A DNA stretch of 64,000 nt from contig NZ_CP091430.1 of assembly GCF_024734895.1 (NCBI RefSeq), positions 6,776,501-6,840,500 of the forward strand, in the 5' to 3' direction. A model generated the notes under the pieces. It saw nothing but the letters and a program-made list of their open reading frames with translations, was not told the DNA's origin and searched no databases. The position numbers and the translations under genes are program-made. This stretch comes from Paenibacillus spongiae (GTDB lineage: Bacteria > Bacillota > Bacilli > Paenibacillales > Paenibacillaceae). How positions within the stretch are numbered: position 1 is the stretch's first letter; each line of letters begins with the position of its first letter. This document shows positions 24,292 to 34,600 of this stretch, one piece after another.

Positions 24292-25806
24292 TTACTTCGA
24301 TGTTGACTTACGTCTTATTGCATGCTCTGCCGCTTGCTCACCCGCAATTCTCCCGAAAACCGACCCTGCCATGAGGCCGGCTCCACCGGGATAGTTAAAA
24401 TAAAACAATCCTCCCACCAGTTCTCCTGCTGCGTATAATCCTGGAATTGAGTTGTGCCCTGTATCCTGCACTTCCGCCTTCGAATTAATTTTTAATCCGC
24501 CAAAAGTGAATGAAATTCCGCAAGTAACCGCATACGCTTCAAAAGGGCCATCCTCGATCGTATTGGCCCAATTGGATTTTGGCACATGAAGCTCCACTGT
24601 ACAGCGGCCATCCTTAATTGTTGGATTAAACGGAATGTCAGTACGAACGGCAGAATTAAATTTCTTAATTGTCTTCAGGCAAGTTTCAAAATTTACTCCC
24701 TCCATTTTTGCGGTTAACTCTTCCAATGTATTTGACTTTATTTTTGTTACGAGATCGCTGCGATACTCATTCCCTAGTAGATGAGCAACTTTCCGGTCAA
24801 AAATTTGCCACGCAAATTGACCGGGCTGAGTCAAAATTTCACGACCGTATTTTGCATAAGTATAGTTGCGGAAATCGGCGCCTTCATCAATAAAACGCTC
24901 TCCATTCGCGTTAACCATAATCCCTAGAGGATAGCCGTGTTTTTGAAATCCGGAGCCTGTGGTCAAATTTCCAAATTCCGGAGCATTGCGATCCCAACAG
25001 ACTGAATGGGAGCCGGACCAATGTCCATAAGGCATGGCGCCAATATCTAAAGCCATGCGGATGCCATCCCCGGTATTGTAACGGGTCCCGCGGACTTTTG
25101 CCAACTCCCATCCGGGTCCGAGAAAACGCGTGCGCATTGCTGAATTGGCCTGAAAACCTCCGCATGCCAATATAACTGACTTTGCATAGATTTTTGTTGT
25201 CTTTCCTCTTCGTTTAAGGCTGACGCCATACACCCCTTGCTCGCCTGATAGCAAGGACGTGGCTTGAGCCTCATATAGCATGGTAACCCCTTCCTTGTTG
25301 GCAGTTTCATGCAGCGCCTTCATTAATCCGGCGCCTCCTCCTGCAGCCTCTACGGTTAGTCCGCCCCAAAACTTTAATTTTCCATCCACCTTAAAGGCTT
25401 GCCGGCCATATATGGGTACAAACGGCACATTCTTTGCTTGCATCCATTGTATAGTAGAGAGACTTTCCTTCGTTAATTTTCTCGTTAGCTCCGGATGACA
25501 TCTGGATTGTGTTACTCGAAACATGTCGTTGATAAAGTGTTCTTCAGGATAAGAGCCGAAATCCGTATTCTCTATTTCCTCCTGTGTCAAGCCAGGCATC
25601 AATGTCTTTAAATCTTCTATCCCATTGTAAGCAAACCTGAACGCGCCCGCAGAAAACGCACTATTCCCGCCACGGTCCTTTTCCATCGCCCTTTCCAAAA
25701 CAATAACTTCAACACCGCTCTCGCGCGCCGCCAGAGCAGCGCACATGGCAGCGTTACCGGCGCCTACTACTAAAATATCTGTTGAGATTGGTTGATCGTC
25801 CTTCAT
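24292..25806 (-). CDS. tcuA: FAD-dependent tricarballylate dehydrogenase (TcuA-like)
   Basis: Predicted 504 residues with an N-terminal FAD site (TDILVVGAGNAAMCAALAAR, residues 9-28), the ERAMEKDRGGNSAFSAG loop and a C-terminal GGLKINSKAEVQDTGHNSI followed by GLYAAGELVGGLFYFNYPGG, the layout of the fumarate reductase/succinate dehydrogenase flavoprotein group. The best family match is TcuA, which oxidises tricarballylate to cis-aconitate. TcuB, TcuC and TcuR are absent, so the true substrate is uncertain. GGGAGGGAGAAA precedes ATG. It follows the ATP-grasp gene after 18 bases and is probably in its operon. Confidence 0.8.
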   Translation of the reverse strand: MKDDQPISTDILVVGAGNAAMCAALAARESGVEVIVLERAMEKDRGGNSAFSAGAFRFAYNGIEDLKTLMPGLTQEEIENTDFGSYPEEHFINDMFRVTQSRCHPELTRKLTKESLSTIQWMQAKNVPFVPIYGRQAFKVDGKLKFWGGLTVEAAGGGAGLMKALHETANKEGVTMLYEAQATSLLSGEQGVYGVSLKRRGKTTKIYAKSVILACGGFQANSAMRTRFLGPGWELAKVRGTRYNTGDGIRMALDIGAMPYGHWSGSHSVCWDRNAPEFGNLTTGSGFQKHGYPLGIMVNANGERFIDEGADFRNYTYAKYGREILTQPGQFAWQIFDRKVAHLLGNEYRSDLVTKIKSNTLEELTAKMEGVNFETCLKTIKKFNSAVRTDIPFNPTIKDGRCTVELHVPKSNWANTIEDGPFEAYAVTCGISFTFGGLKINSKAEVQDTGHNSIPGLYAAGELVGGLFYFNYPGGAGLMAGSVFGRIAGEQAAEHAIRRKSTSK

Positions 25807-25824
25807 TTTCTCCCTCCCAATCTA

Positions 25825-27021
25825 TTAACGTTTACCGGTACGTTTTCTTTGCTCCCTTCTGCTTTTCCATGCATTATACAAATGATTGAAGGTAATGCGG
25901 AAAAAAGGCATTGGATCATCCCAAGTAAACAGCGCGTATTCTCTTTTTCCAGATAAATTTTTTATCCATTCCCAAAAGGTCATTTCCCCATTTTTTTCTT
26001 TTTGGCGAAATGAAAGAAAATCCCGAACCAAATAGACCCATTTGATGCCTTCTTTTTGATTGGTTATCGGCTGTGGATCTTGTCCTGTCATGGATAAGTA
26101 ATATAAATAACAGATATTCACACCACACGCAGTCGACAAACTGTGGGACAACCATGTTCTCGCATTAATTTCGAGAAATTTCATAACCCCGTCCCGCGGA
26201 TCTTTTTTAAATTCTAATTTTCCAAAACCTTTAAATTGCAACTCTTCCAAGAAAGCAATACCAAGTTCCGTGGATGTTTCTTCCCTTGTGCTAAGCATAA
26301 GAGAGGCAGATCCAAAATAAGGGGGGAATTGCTGAAGCTTTTTCGAAGTAAATAAACCGATTAAATTCATCTTTTCGTCAAAAAAGGCTCCTACGCCATA
26401 AAGTTGGTCCTCATTCCCAGGGATAAGCTCTTGGATGAGAAGCTCACCATATTGTCTATAAATCCTATATTCTTGTTGCAATGTTTCAGCTTTTTCTATG
26501 ATGATTGCTTTTTTATTTAATCTCTTACGATAATCGTCTGAAAACACCGGCTTCAAAATACAGGGAAAGGTAAGCTCATTACTTAATGATTCAAGTTGAT
26601 CTTCATGATTAATAATGTACGTCTTCGGGCAAGGAATGTTATGCTTCCGGGCTAATTCATAAGTTAATCTTTTATCGAGTACCGCTTCGATCAAGGTGTG
26701 ATCCGGCAGCAAAAAAGAATATAAACCAGATAATGATTCTCTAAATTTGGAGATAAAGTAAACAAAATCATCTGACGCCGCATAAAGCACGGCTTTCTTG
26801 CCAAGGCTTTCTCCCAAACGGATAAGGAAAGTAAGCAGCTCTTCCTGATTGTAAGTAGGGTGAGGACAAATTCCACATACCGCGTGTCGTGTTCTTCCGA
26901 GTTGGTATCTTTCCTTAATATCATAAGCATAAACCGAGATTCCTTTACGCCTTAAACTTCGTACGACGCCAATGCCATTGGCACTCAGACATAGGACAAC
27001 TGCAGGGTGTTCGTGTTGCAC
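25825..27021 (-). CDS. ATP-grasp domain carboxylate-amine ligase
   Basis: Predicted 398 residues. A Rossmann-like N-terminus (VVLCLSANGIGVVRSLRRKG) is followed by an ATP-grasp fold: Lys in FPCILKPVFSDD (about residue 155), the ELLIQELIPGNEDQLYGVG strand (about 195-213), GKLEFKKDPRDG and MKFLEINARTWLSHSLS (about 280). Such ligases join a carboxylate to an amine with ATP, for example in cell-wall or natural-product synthesis. The GTG at 27021 is preferred, because AGGAGG is eight bases before it but only two before the ATG at 27027. TcuA-like follows in the same operon. Confidence 0.82.
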   Translation of the reverse strand: MQHEHPAVVLCLSANGIGVVRSLRRKGISVYAYDIKERYQLGRTRHAVCGICPHPTYNQEELLTFLIRLGESLGKKAVLYAASDDFVYFISKFRESLSGLYSFLLPDHTLIEAVLDKRLTYELARKHNIPCPKTYIINHEDQLESLSNELTFPCILKPVFSDDYRKRLNKKAIIIEKAETLQQEYRIYRQYGELLIQELIPGNEDQLYGVGAFFDEKMNLIGLFTSKKLQQFPPYFGSASLMLSTREETSTELGIAFLEELQFKGFGKLEFKKDPRDGVMKFLEINARTWLSHSLSTACGVNICYLYYLSMTGQDPQPITNQKEGIKWVYLVRDFLSFRQKEKNGEMTFWEWIKNLSGKREYALFTWDDPMPFFRITFNHLYNAWKSRREQRKRTGKR

Positions 27022-27184
27022 CGACATCTCCTCCTAAACGCAACCCACGCCTTTTTTGGATCTGTATTAAAATATTAAAATTCCATCTATAATGGCACGG
27101 TCTATGTCCCTGTTATTGCGCGCTACCTGAATATTTCTATCCTCCTAAATTTCATTTCATGACATCTTCAGTTCACGAAAAAAA

Positions 27185-27226
27185 CACCGCTGATATTAAG
27201 CCGTGAGAGGGCCTAACCCAGCGGTG
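27185..27226 (-). terminator. terminator of the PIG-L/GT2 operon
   Basis: CACCGCTG (27185-27192) and CAGCGGTG (27219-27226) form the stem; on the minus strand it is followed by a run of eight T. Confidence 0.75.
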
Positions 27227-27257
27227 ATTCCGTGGATCTCGTTCGGGGGAAGCTCTT

Positions 27258-28478
27258 TTACGTTTTGGACAGGATATCGAATAACTTGACTAAACTTCTA
27301 TATTTGCCAGAGGCGAGGATTTCATCGCGTTGTGAAAATATGAGTTTTTTTGCGCTCGGATCGGCTTCAAGGCCGGATTTGCGCAATAGCTTGCGAATCC
27401 TTTTGTTTTGCGACTGGAGGATGAAGCTTTGACGTAGCATTAGGACCAGCGCTTCATTGAACTCTTTATACCTCCCGGGGAACTTTCTGTTTAGAGAGTA
27501 ATAATGCTTAACGCATTCATTCATAAATTTATACTTGATTCCGTAGATTTTATGCACGGATACAAGGTAAGTGTCAAAAACAGGATGTTTCTTCCTGAGT
27601 AAAACCCTGTTTTTTTTAGCTTCTGATTTCTTAGTGGGAAGAACCGGATGTTCTTGATGATAACGCGTTAAATCGGGATCAATAACAAATTTGATGCCGG
27701 CTTTATGGAGTCTAAAGGCAAATTCCGTGTCTTCTGCTCCCCAGCCTGTAAAGTCCTCATCGTAGCCCCCAACTGCGTCAATTACAGCTTTCTTAAGGGA
27801 AATATTTCCTCCGCAAACCAACCAAGGCAAGTGGCACCTCTCTATATCCCCTCCCATTTTGTGTAATTTAGCAGCGAAAGGGCTTCTGACGACAAATGGC
27901 TTTATTTGTGAAAAGCTCTTCATATTTTTTTTATCTAACAATGGAACAGGTTCTTTTATCCTCTTGATATAGTTTGCGATATTCGAGGGATCCATAATTT
28001 GTTGCCTATACAACTTCAACCTGTCACCCGCCGACGGGTTAATCTTGGCAAAGTGACGAACCCCATTCATTTGTTCTGTGTTAAACTCAGGAAAAAGATA
28101 AGAGTATACCTTCATTCCCCCCATATTAAATACAACAGCCTGCTCATTGGTGAGATGATGCCTGTAGTTATACTCTACGTACTTCGGGTCAACAACCATT
28201 TCGGCATCCAAAAAAATAATGATGCCTCCCTTAGCTTTCTTCAGTCCTTGGTTTCTGGAATAGGAGACGCCTCTTCTTTTCTTGTTACGTACGTATTTAA
28301 AAGAGTAGGGAGGATTATATGTTTCCAGCAGCGGCGTGTCGTCACTTGAAGCGTCATCGACGAGGATCACTTCCATCTTGGACAGGTCGAATTTCTGGTA
28401 TTCCAAAGCATACAAGCTTAGAAGATTAAGCGGGTAGCGATTATACGACGGCATGATAATGCTGACTTTAATCCCCAA
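27258..28478 (-). CDS. GT2-family glycosyltransferase with galactosyltransferase-type C-terminal domain
   Basis: Predicted 406 residues. The GT-A fold starts VSIIMPSYNRYPLNLLSLYA, has VILVDDASSDDT (about residue 40) and a DxD-like IIFLDAEMVVD (about 90), and the later GGYDEDFTGWGAEDTEFAFR carries the ED motif. These enzymes transfer a sugar from a nucleotide donor on the cytoplasmic side. A basic C-terminal tail follows. The TTG start overlaps the end of the PIG-L gene region by spacing of only seven bases, so the two are co-translated. With a deacetylase beside it, modification of an N-acetylated glycan or glycolipid is likely. Confidence 0.86.
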   Translation of the reverse strand: MGIKVSIIMPSYNRYPLNLLSLYALEYQKFDLSKMEVILVDDASSDDTPLLETYNPPYSFKYVRNKKRRGVSYSRNQGLKKAKGGIIIFLDAEMVVDPKYVEYNYRHHLTNEQAVVFNMGGMKVYSYLFPEFNTEQMNGVRHFAKINPSAGDRLKLYRQQIMDPSNIANYIKRIKEPVPLLDKKNMKSFSQIKPFVVRSPFAAKLHKMGGDIERCHLPWLVCGGNISLKKAVIDAVGGYDEDFTGWGAEDTEFAFRLHKAGIKFVIDPDLTRYHQEHPVLPTKKSEAKKNRVLLRKKHPVFDTYLVSVHKIYGIKYKFMNECVKHYYSLNRKFPGRYKEFNEALVLMLRQSFILQSQNKRIRKLLRKSGLEADPSAKKLIFSQRDEILASGKYRSLVKLFDILSKT

Positions 28479-28484
28479 TATGAC

Positions 28485-29141
28485 TCACTTCCATATCTTC
28501 CTTATGATTTCAAACGCTTCAGCATACTGTACGCCAACGGTCATCCCCCGTATTCGTGCTAAAAATCTGATCCCTTTATACGAACGCGGATGGGGAAAAG
28601 GCCGCATTTCTATATCATAGTATTGAAGGGCCTTAATTTTCTCTTCGATCGTATCCTCAATATTGACATAGTAGTTAGGTTTAAAGGTTTTATCGTCTGT
28701 ATATTGCGTCCATTCGCTAGAGGAGACCGTCTCAAAACATATAATTTCAATCTGTTTTTTCCCAGGGATCGGACGCGCCGCGGTCATAACCGCTTCAAAC
28801 GTAATCCGATGGTCACGATTCATATCGCCGTAATGATGAGTAAAAATAATATCGGGTTCATACTTTGGTAACAAAGCTTCTAGCTTTTGGATAATTTCTA
28901 GAAGGGGTAGGGCATCTAATTTTTGAGTGGGAAGCTGCAAGATAATTACCTCTTTGATTCCCAGATGATTATTCGCCTGAGCAGCAAAGTTCGGCAGTTT
29001 GTCCTCCTCTTCCTTCCTCCCTTTCGTCAATATTACAGAAACAACCTCACATCCTTCGTCAATTAACCTTTTAATAGCCCCTCCTGCTCCCAGTATTTCA
29101 TCATCCGGATGCGCCGCAACAATCATCACCTTTTGGTTCAT
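28485..29141 (-). CDS. PIG-L/LmbE-family N-acetylglucosamine-type deacetylase
   Basis: Predicted 218 residues with the zinc motif AAHPDDEILGAGGAIKRL (about residues 9-26) and THHYGDMNRDHRITFEA (about 100-116). Family members remove acetyl from N-acetylglucosamine attached to lipids, thiols (BshB in bacillithiol synthesis) or antibiotics. The closest layout is that of surface-glycan or secondary-metabolite deacetylases. Bacillithiol genes bshA and bshC are absent, so a BshB role is not supported. It is the first gene of the unit, with AAGGTGG before ATG; the glycosyltransferase follows. Confidence 0.87.
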   Translation of the reverse strand: MNQKVMIVAAHPDDEILGAGGAIKRLIDEGCEVVSVILTKGRKEEEDKLPNFAAQANNHLGIKEVIILQLPTQKLDALPLLEIIQKLEALLPKYEPDIIFTHHYGDMNRDHRITFEAVMTAARPIPGKKQIEIICFETVSSSEWTQYTDDKTFKPNYYVNIEDTIEEKIKALQYYDIEMRPFPHPRSYKGIRFLARIRGMTVGVQYAEAFEIIRKIWK

Positions 29142-29413
29142 TCAACCACCTTATTTCTCCGAATTGGAGTAATAAATCTAAGACAGGAGCTTCTTCACTT
29201 TTGGCCAGCGTAAAAACCGATGCCTGTTTCCGGTCGACAATACGACCCCCATTTACAATCTATTTCTCTTCTGATTTTCTTGTAACGGTTTGTACCTATA
29301 AAAATTAAAAATAGACCAGAGTTTTTTCACTTACAACCGAAGCAAAAAAAAAGCCGGCCAAGGCGGCATGCTTTGTGGAATGTAAAAATTTCCATGTACG
29401 GACTGATTTTCGT

Positions 29414-30304
29414 TTATGCTTTAAGACGCTTGATATCTTGTATAGGCGGAAATCCAAACATTCTGGAATACTCGCGGCTGAATTGGGAAGTACTTTCATA
29501 ACCTACTCGATATGCAACATCAGAGGCATCTGCAGACTCGGTTAATAATAGACGCCGAGCTTCCTGAAGTCTCATTTGTTTTTGAAACTGGATAGGACTC
29601 ATGGCCGTTACTTCTTTAAAGTGTCGATGAAACGATGAAATACTCATATTCGCTATTTCTGCAAGCTCCTCGATCCGAAAAGCATGATTGAAATTATTCA
29701 TGATATGTTCAATAACATCTCTGATTTGGCGGATTGAACTCTCTTCCAACACTATTCCCTTTAAAATGTCCCCATTCTGACCTTGCAGCACCCTATAAAG
29801 AATTTCCTCCGTATATAGCGGAGCAAGCATAGGAATATCTACAGGATGATCTAACAAACGGGCTAATCTGATGACCGCATCCAATAATGATGATTCAATA
29901 TGGCTAACAAACATAGCTCGTTTAGGATTTTCTTTCGTGATAGCTCGAAGTTCAGAGTCATGTAAAACCTTTAAGATTTGACTCGGTGAAAATTCAAGCC
30001 TGAGTCCTAAATATGGTGCATCGGGTGTGGCTTCAGTGACTTGGGCGGTAACTGGCAAGTGAACAGACGCCACTAGGTATTCAGCAGGACTATAGTTAAA
30101 GCGATCCTTTGCTAGCCATACCTCCTTCTCCCCTTGTACAACCATACAAAAAGAAGGGTTGTATACTCCATGACTTGGCCCGGTCGCATTTGAACGACGC
30201 ATAATAAATAGGGACGGAATAGCAGTTCTTTGAACTCCGTCCTCTTCTAAATAACGTTCAATGATTCTTGCAAGTTCATTCTGCTGTGTGATTATTTTAG
30301 ACAT
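29414..30304 (-). CDS. AraC-family regulator with AraC_N cupin domain
   Basis: Predicted 296 residues. The N-terminal AraC_N type cupin (PSFCMVVQGEKEVWLAKDRF, residues 45-65) and two C-terminal helix-turn-helix parts (FRIEELAEIANMSISSFHRH, then ASDVAYRVGYESTSQFSREY) are clear. Proteins of this subgroup commonly control a divergently transcribed oxidoreductase, and here an aldo/keto reductase gene starts 184 bases away in the opposite direction. GGAGGATCAA precedes ATG. The regulator probably responds to an aldehyde or redox signal. Confidence 0.88.
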   Translation of the reverse strand: MSKIITQQNELARIIERYLEEDGVQRTAIPSLFIMRRSNATGPSHGVYNPSFCMVVQGEKEVWLAKDRFNYSPAEYLVASVHLPVTAQVTEATPDAPYLGLRLEFSPSQILKVLHDSELRAITKENPKRAMFVSHIESSLLDAVIRLARLLDHPVDIPMLAPLYTEEILYRVLQGQNGDILKGIVLEESSIRQIRDVIEHIMNNFNHAFRIEELAEIANMSISSFHRHFKEVTAMSPIQFQKQMRLQEARRLLLTESADASDVAYRVGYESTSQFSREYSRMFGFPPIQDIKRLKA

Positions 30305-30463
30305 TTGATCCTCCCCGTACCGTCAACCTTTATAGTTCGATTATAGTCCATATTTATCTGTCAAATAAGTGGCAGTGAGAGGATTAGGCAAACATCTGAT
30401 ACGAATGGGATAACGATCGCTTTGTCATCTGGTGCATAATAAAGATATGAAATTTGCACATAA

Positions 30464-31339
<876 letters not shown>

Positions 31340-31355
31340 TCGATACGAATCAGGG

Positions 31356-31387
31356 GGCTGCAGCCACTAACTAGCTGCAGCCTTTTT
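31356..31387 (+). terminator. terminator of the aldo/keto reductase gene
   Basis: GGCTGCAGC (31356-31364) pairs with GCTGCAGCC (31374-31382), then five T. Confidence 0.85.
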
Positions 31388-31415
31388 GTCATTCAAGTCT
31401 GTGTCATCTGCCTTT

Positions 31416-31485
31416 AAACAAACGTTACCCGTTAGTTCAATAAAAACAAGGTATTTCGTTCAACTAACGTTCCTGTTAGCTGAAT
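31416..31485 (+). repeat. short copy of the dispersed repeat lacking the GC centre
   Basis: Outer elements AACGTTACCCGTTAGTTCAA and TTCAACTAACGTTCCTGTTAGC are both intact, but only AT-rich sequence lies between them. Confidence 0.6.
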
Positions 31486-31633
31486 AGACTTCTACACAAA
31501 ATATTTCTTTGTTTTTCTTGGGATTGCTTCGGATTTCGGTTACAAACAGGGAGGGTGAAAAAAGTTCATCCTCCTCACTTTTTCAAAGGTACTCTATATT
31601 AAATTTAAGGAATTTAAGAAAGGGATGATTTAC

Positions 31634-32251
31634 ATGAAGAAAATGATAAGAATGGTGCTTGCTACAGCAGTTTTGATGTTTGTTTTGAGTGCCAGTATTG
31701 TATCTGCAATGTTCGATGAGGGCAGGTTCAAGCCCGTACCTCCTGGAGAAGGAGATTATTTAACTCCGTTTCCCGTCACATCTTTAAACAAAGATGAATT
31801 AGTGAAGATGACCGAAGGGCCAGAAACTACCGTTGGTGATTATAAAGGAATTGTACTGATTGCAAAAGCAACTCCAGAATACCTCGAAGAGGAGTACGTT
31901 TTTCTTCCGATTAACAGTTCACAAATCGATAAAAATGAGGGTGTGATTCTGTACGACGCTCCTAAAGAGATGCTTGGTTGGACAATAGCAAAAACAGGCT
32001 TCAACCTTTTAAAGGTGAGCAGTGATGAGGCAGTCTTTTACGGCCCAAAACGTGGTTGGATGGAGAACAATGACGGCGGCAGTGACGGCGGCAGTGACGG
32101 TGGCAAGGACGGCGGCAGTGACGAAGGCGAATGTGTGGGTGAATGTGAGATGGAGCCGGGAGAAGAGGGAACGCACACCGCTCCAAGCCAAGGTGGCGGC
32201 TACACTGGAAATTCAAATGGTGGAGGTTATACTGGTAACTCAAGTGGGTAA
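31634..32251 (+). CDS. secreted protein with Gly/Asp/Ser-rich repeats
   Basis: Predicted 205 residues. A signal peptide (MKKMIRMVLATAVLMFVLSA) is followed by a folded part of about 110 residues and then by low-complexity GGSDGGSDGGKDGGSDEG, a CVGEC pair, and GGGYTGNSNGGGYTGNSSG at the end. The acidic Gly/Asp/Ser stretch could bind cations or serve as a flexible linker. No family recognised. The ATG at 31634 follows AAAGGG; an ATG at 31625 overlaps that site. A terminator lies 28 bases after the stop. Confidence 0.7.
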   Translation: MKKMIRMVLATAVLMFVLSASIVSAMFDEGRFKPVPPGEGDYLTPFPVTSLNKDELVKMTEGPETTVGDYKGIVLIAKATPEYLEEEYVFLPINSSQIDKNEGVILYDAPKEMLGWTIAKTGFNLLKVSSDEAVFYGPKRGWMENNDGGSDGGSDGGKDGGSDEGECVGECEMEPGEEGTHTAPSQGGGYTGNSNGGGYTGNSSG

Positions 32252-32279
32252 GTCTGATTGAATCGGTTTAGGTAGAAAA

Positions 32280-32316
32280 AGCTCGGTAGCCACGCAAAAG
32301 GCTGTCGAGCTATTTT
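32280..32316 (+). terminator. terminator of the secreted protein gene
   Basis: AGCTCG..AGCC (32280-32291) pairs with GGCT..CGAGCT (32300-32311), then ATTTTT. Confidence 0.7.
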
Positions 32317-32578
32317 TGCTGAAGTCCCCCTGTCGTTGCGTTAAACTGCCCGTTCGTATTATGAGATCAACCAGTTCTTTCTGGTCGATCCTTTTTTCAT
32401 TTTCTTTAAGGATTAAGGCAGCCGGGTCGAACGTAACTGCCCGTGGGACTTGATCCCGAGCGCTATAATGTTCCCCCCTACTTGTCATAACCATGATTGA
32501 GGCTGGTTGGGACGTGTGATCCCGTATAACAAGCGATGCTATGGAGCGGCAAGAAGAACCTATAGGGGTTAGCAAACG

Positions 32579-33078
32579 ATGTACTCCAGCCACTTGATCA
32601 ATTTAAACGTACTCATCACCCTCATTCCTCAGTACCAGGAGCATCTTACTGAGTTGGAACAGAACATAGATGCTCTGGCTGAAGAAATCGAAGAATATGA
32701 TTTAATCCAGTCGATTCCCGGTATTGGCAATAAAATTGCGGCAACAATTTTATCGGAAATTGGAGAAATCGACCGATTTGATCATCCAAAAAACTGGTCG
32801 CTTTTGCAGGCATCGACCCGAGTGTGTTCGCTTCAGGTAAGTTCACAGCAACTCGGAATCGAATCACCAAACGTGGTTCCCGACAGCTTCGTTATGCGCT
32901 AGTTATGGCTGTCCAGTGCGGACTTATCCGTTCCCGCAATACGCGGCTCAAAGAATTTTATGAACGCAAGAGGGCTGAAGGAAAGCCGCATAAAGTGGCT
33001 CTGGTCGCATGTGCAAACAAGCTGATTCATTGGATCCATGCCATCTTGAAAAGTAAAAAGGCATTCCGTCTTTCGTAA
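32579..33078 (+). pseudogene. IS110-family transposase, C-terminal part with frameshift
   Basis: One frame reads LTELEQNIDALAEEIEEYDL and IQSIPGIGNKIAATILSEIG; at about 32815 it shifts to another frame with GKFTATRNRITKRGSRQLRY and VACANKLIHWIHAILKSKKAF. Together these are the Transposase_20 half of an IS110 protein (PGIG..A..ILSEIG, then KRGSR.LR). The N-terminal DEDD half is absent and no 3' RNA element like that of the complete copy follows, so it is a different, decayed element. Confidence 0.8.
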
Positions 33079-33212
33079 CAAAAACATAATGGTATAGCCT
33101 TCCAAAACAGAGCGAATTGGAGGGTTGTTTGGCATGCTTATTTTAACTATATCACATGAGATAGATTCATTTTGCTGGTAATCTTGACAAGCTATTAGCT
33201 GGTATAGCTCAA

Positions 33213-33240
33213 CGAGGCTGCCGTCATGCCGGCAGCCTCG
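33213..33240 (-). terminator. terminator-like hairpin after the 40-residue membrane protein
   Basis: CGAGGCTGCC (33213-33222) pairs perfectly with GGCAGCCTCG (33231-33240) around eight bases. Confidence 0.6.
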
Positions 33241-33292
33241 TCCTGGTTCAATTTTTATTGGGCTACCGTGGGTTAGTTTAATAAACAATCGG

Positions 33293-33415
33293 TCACGGAT
33301 CCATTGGATTTGGAGTATTCACCATATTATATAACCACCAAAATAAAAGTAATAGGATATAACAAGTTATTATTATTAAAATAACAATAACTTTACTTTT
33401 TAATTGATTCTTCAT
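33293..33415 (-). CDS. small single-span membrane protein (40 aa)
   Basis: Starts MKNQLKSKVIVILIIITCYI and continues with a hydrophobic LLLLFWWLY, then a short polar tail (NTPNPMDP). GGAGGAGGTAATAA directly before the ATG is an excellent ribosome site, and a hairpin follows 50 bases after the stop. It is too short for default gene callers. One N-in membrane helix is predicted. Function unknown; similar sizes are found among small stress or toxin-like membrane proteins. Confidence 0.6.
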   Translation of the reverse strand: MKNQLKSKVIVILIIITCYILLLLFWWLYNMVNTPNPMDP

Positions 33416-33472
33416 TTATTACCTCCTCCGCAAAAGTATGGTTCCTTTCTATACGAGTAATTAGAAGGGTTT

Positions 33473-33557
33473 GTTGCGTTAAACTGTCCGATAGTTTAAC
33501 AAAGAGCGATGCTCCTACCGCGGCATTGGTTCACGCTCGCCTACCCGCTAGTTGAGA
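33473..33557 (+). repeat. diverged copy of the dispersed repeat
   Basis: Left GCGTTAAACTGTCCGATAGT, centre GAGCGATGCTCCTACCGCGG, right CCTACCCGCTAGTTGAG. It lies between the small membrane gene and paiB. Confidence 0.5.
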
Positions 33558-33679
33558 AAAGGCTGCCACCAGAAGCCTTTTCATTATTGGACTATAGAGT
33601 CCCGACGTGTTATTGCACTAGCGTAGCTGCGTCACACACCCCAAAACCTGCCCTTTATCTTAATAAAATTCTAAAGTTA

Positions 33680-34291
33680 TTATTCTTTTAGCTTTGCTTT
33701 CATAAGAGAGGCAATCTTCTGTTCGTCTCCATTCTGAATCCGTTCCAGTTGATTAATGACAAGTTCTTGCCGCTGCACTGGATGGTTTTGGCTTAGCTTT
33801 GCTTTTCCCTCTATCTTGTTGATTCTTATTTTGAATCCTTGGATACCTTTATTCATCCCAGCGATAAAGTCTGCGTCTACATCTTGCAATCGATATGAAC
33901 TATCAGGGGCTTCATACTTCAATACCATTTCATGCAAGGAATCCATTAGCTCTTTTTCATCATCTATAAGTTTGACTTCGCTGTATACATGAACAGTCAC
34001 ATAATTCCATGTTGGAACAGCCTTATTTGTTTCATACCATGAAGGAGAAATATAGCAATGCGGACCATGAAAGATGGCTAAGATAATTTGATTGCTAATA
34101 TCCTTCCACTGGGGATTCGGTCGTGCAAAATGCCCATATAAGTATTTGTTCTCCTTATCCAAAATTAAAGGTAAATGAGTAGCAAAGGGCACTCCATTTT
34201 GTTGTGAAATCAGTGTTGCAAAGCTATGTTCTTTGATAATGTCGTAAGCGACTTTTATTTCATCAATGTGAAAATGTGCAGGAATATACAT
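33680..34291 (-). CDS. paiB: PaiB-family FMN-binding negative transcriptional regulator
   Basis: Predicted 203 residues, normal length. Family phrases are visible: [12 protein letters not shown] (about 33-44), [13 protein letters not shown] (about 52-64), [20 protein letters not shown] (about 80-99) and [17 protein letters not shown] (about 152-168). In Bacillus subtilis PaiB, with the acetyltransferase PaiA, represses sporulation and protease genes; the fold is a split-barrel flavoprotein. No paiA is adjacent here, although PaiA-like GNATs exist at 6976 and 62325. GGAGGAGAAAAGCC precedes ATG. Confidence 0.9.
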   Translation of the reverse strand: MYIPAHFHIDEIKVAYDIIKEHSFATLISQQNGVPFATHLPLILDKENKYLYGHFARPNPQWKDISNQIILAIFHGPHCYISPSWYETNKAVPTWNYVTVHVYSEVKLIDDEKELMDSLHEMVLKYEAPDSSYRLQDVDADFIAGMNKGIQGFKIRINKIEGKAKLSQNHPVQRQELVINQLERIQNGDEQKIASLMKAKLKE

Positions 34292-34368
34292 GGCTTTTCT
34301 CCTCCATTCATCTCTTATAATAAAAAATCCGCGATAAACGCGGATCCGGTACGCTATATGATTTGCTC

Positions 34369-34600
34369 TTATTTAGAATTAAACCGCGGGTATCTATCTT
34401 TATCCGCTTCAGTAATTTCTCGAATTACTCGGCACGGATTCCCTGTAGCGATTACCCCTGATGGTATATTCTTAGTAACGACGCTGCCGGCTCCAATAAT
34501 CGTATTGTCTCCGATAGTAACCCCTGGTAATATAGACACTCCTCCCCCCAATCCATACATTGTTTCCTACGGTAATGGGACAGTTTGGCGCGACTTTTTT
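34369..34600 (-). pseudogene. sugar O-acetyltransferase (Maa/LacA-type), C-terminal remnant
   Basis: The frame reads [13 protein letters not shown], then after a shift in a run of G at about 34545 [20 protein letters not shown] and [20 protein letters not shown]. This is the left-handed beta-helix and C-terminal part of maltose/galactoside acetyltransferases (hexapeptide repeats). The first two thirds are missing and one frameshift is present. Confidence 0.8.

Noticed and set aside
28485-29141. PIG-L gene as bshB of bacillithiol synthesis
   Set aside because: No bshA or bshC nearby, and the gene is coupled to a GT2 glycosyltransferase instead.
32001-32261. His/Arg-rich frames opposite the Gly/Asp-rich secreted protein
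   Set aside because: They are produced by the low-complexity repeats in the real gene on the plus strand.
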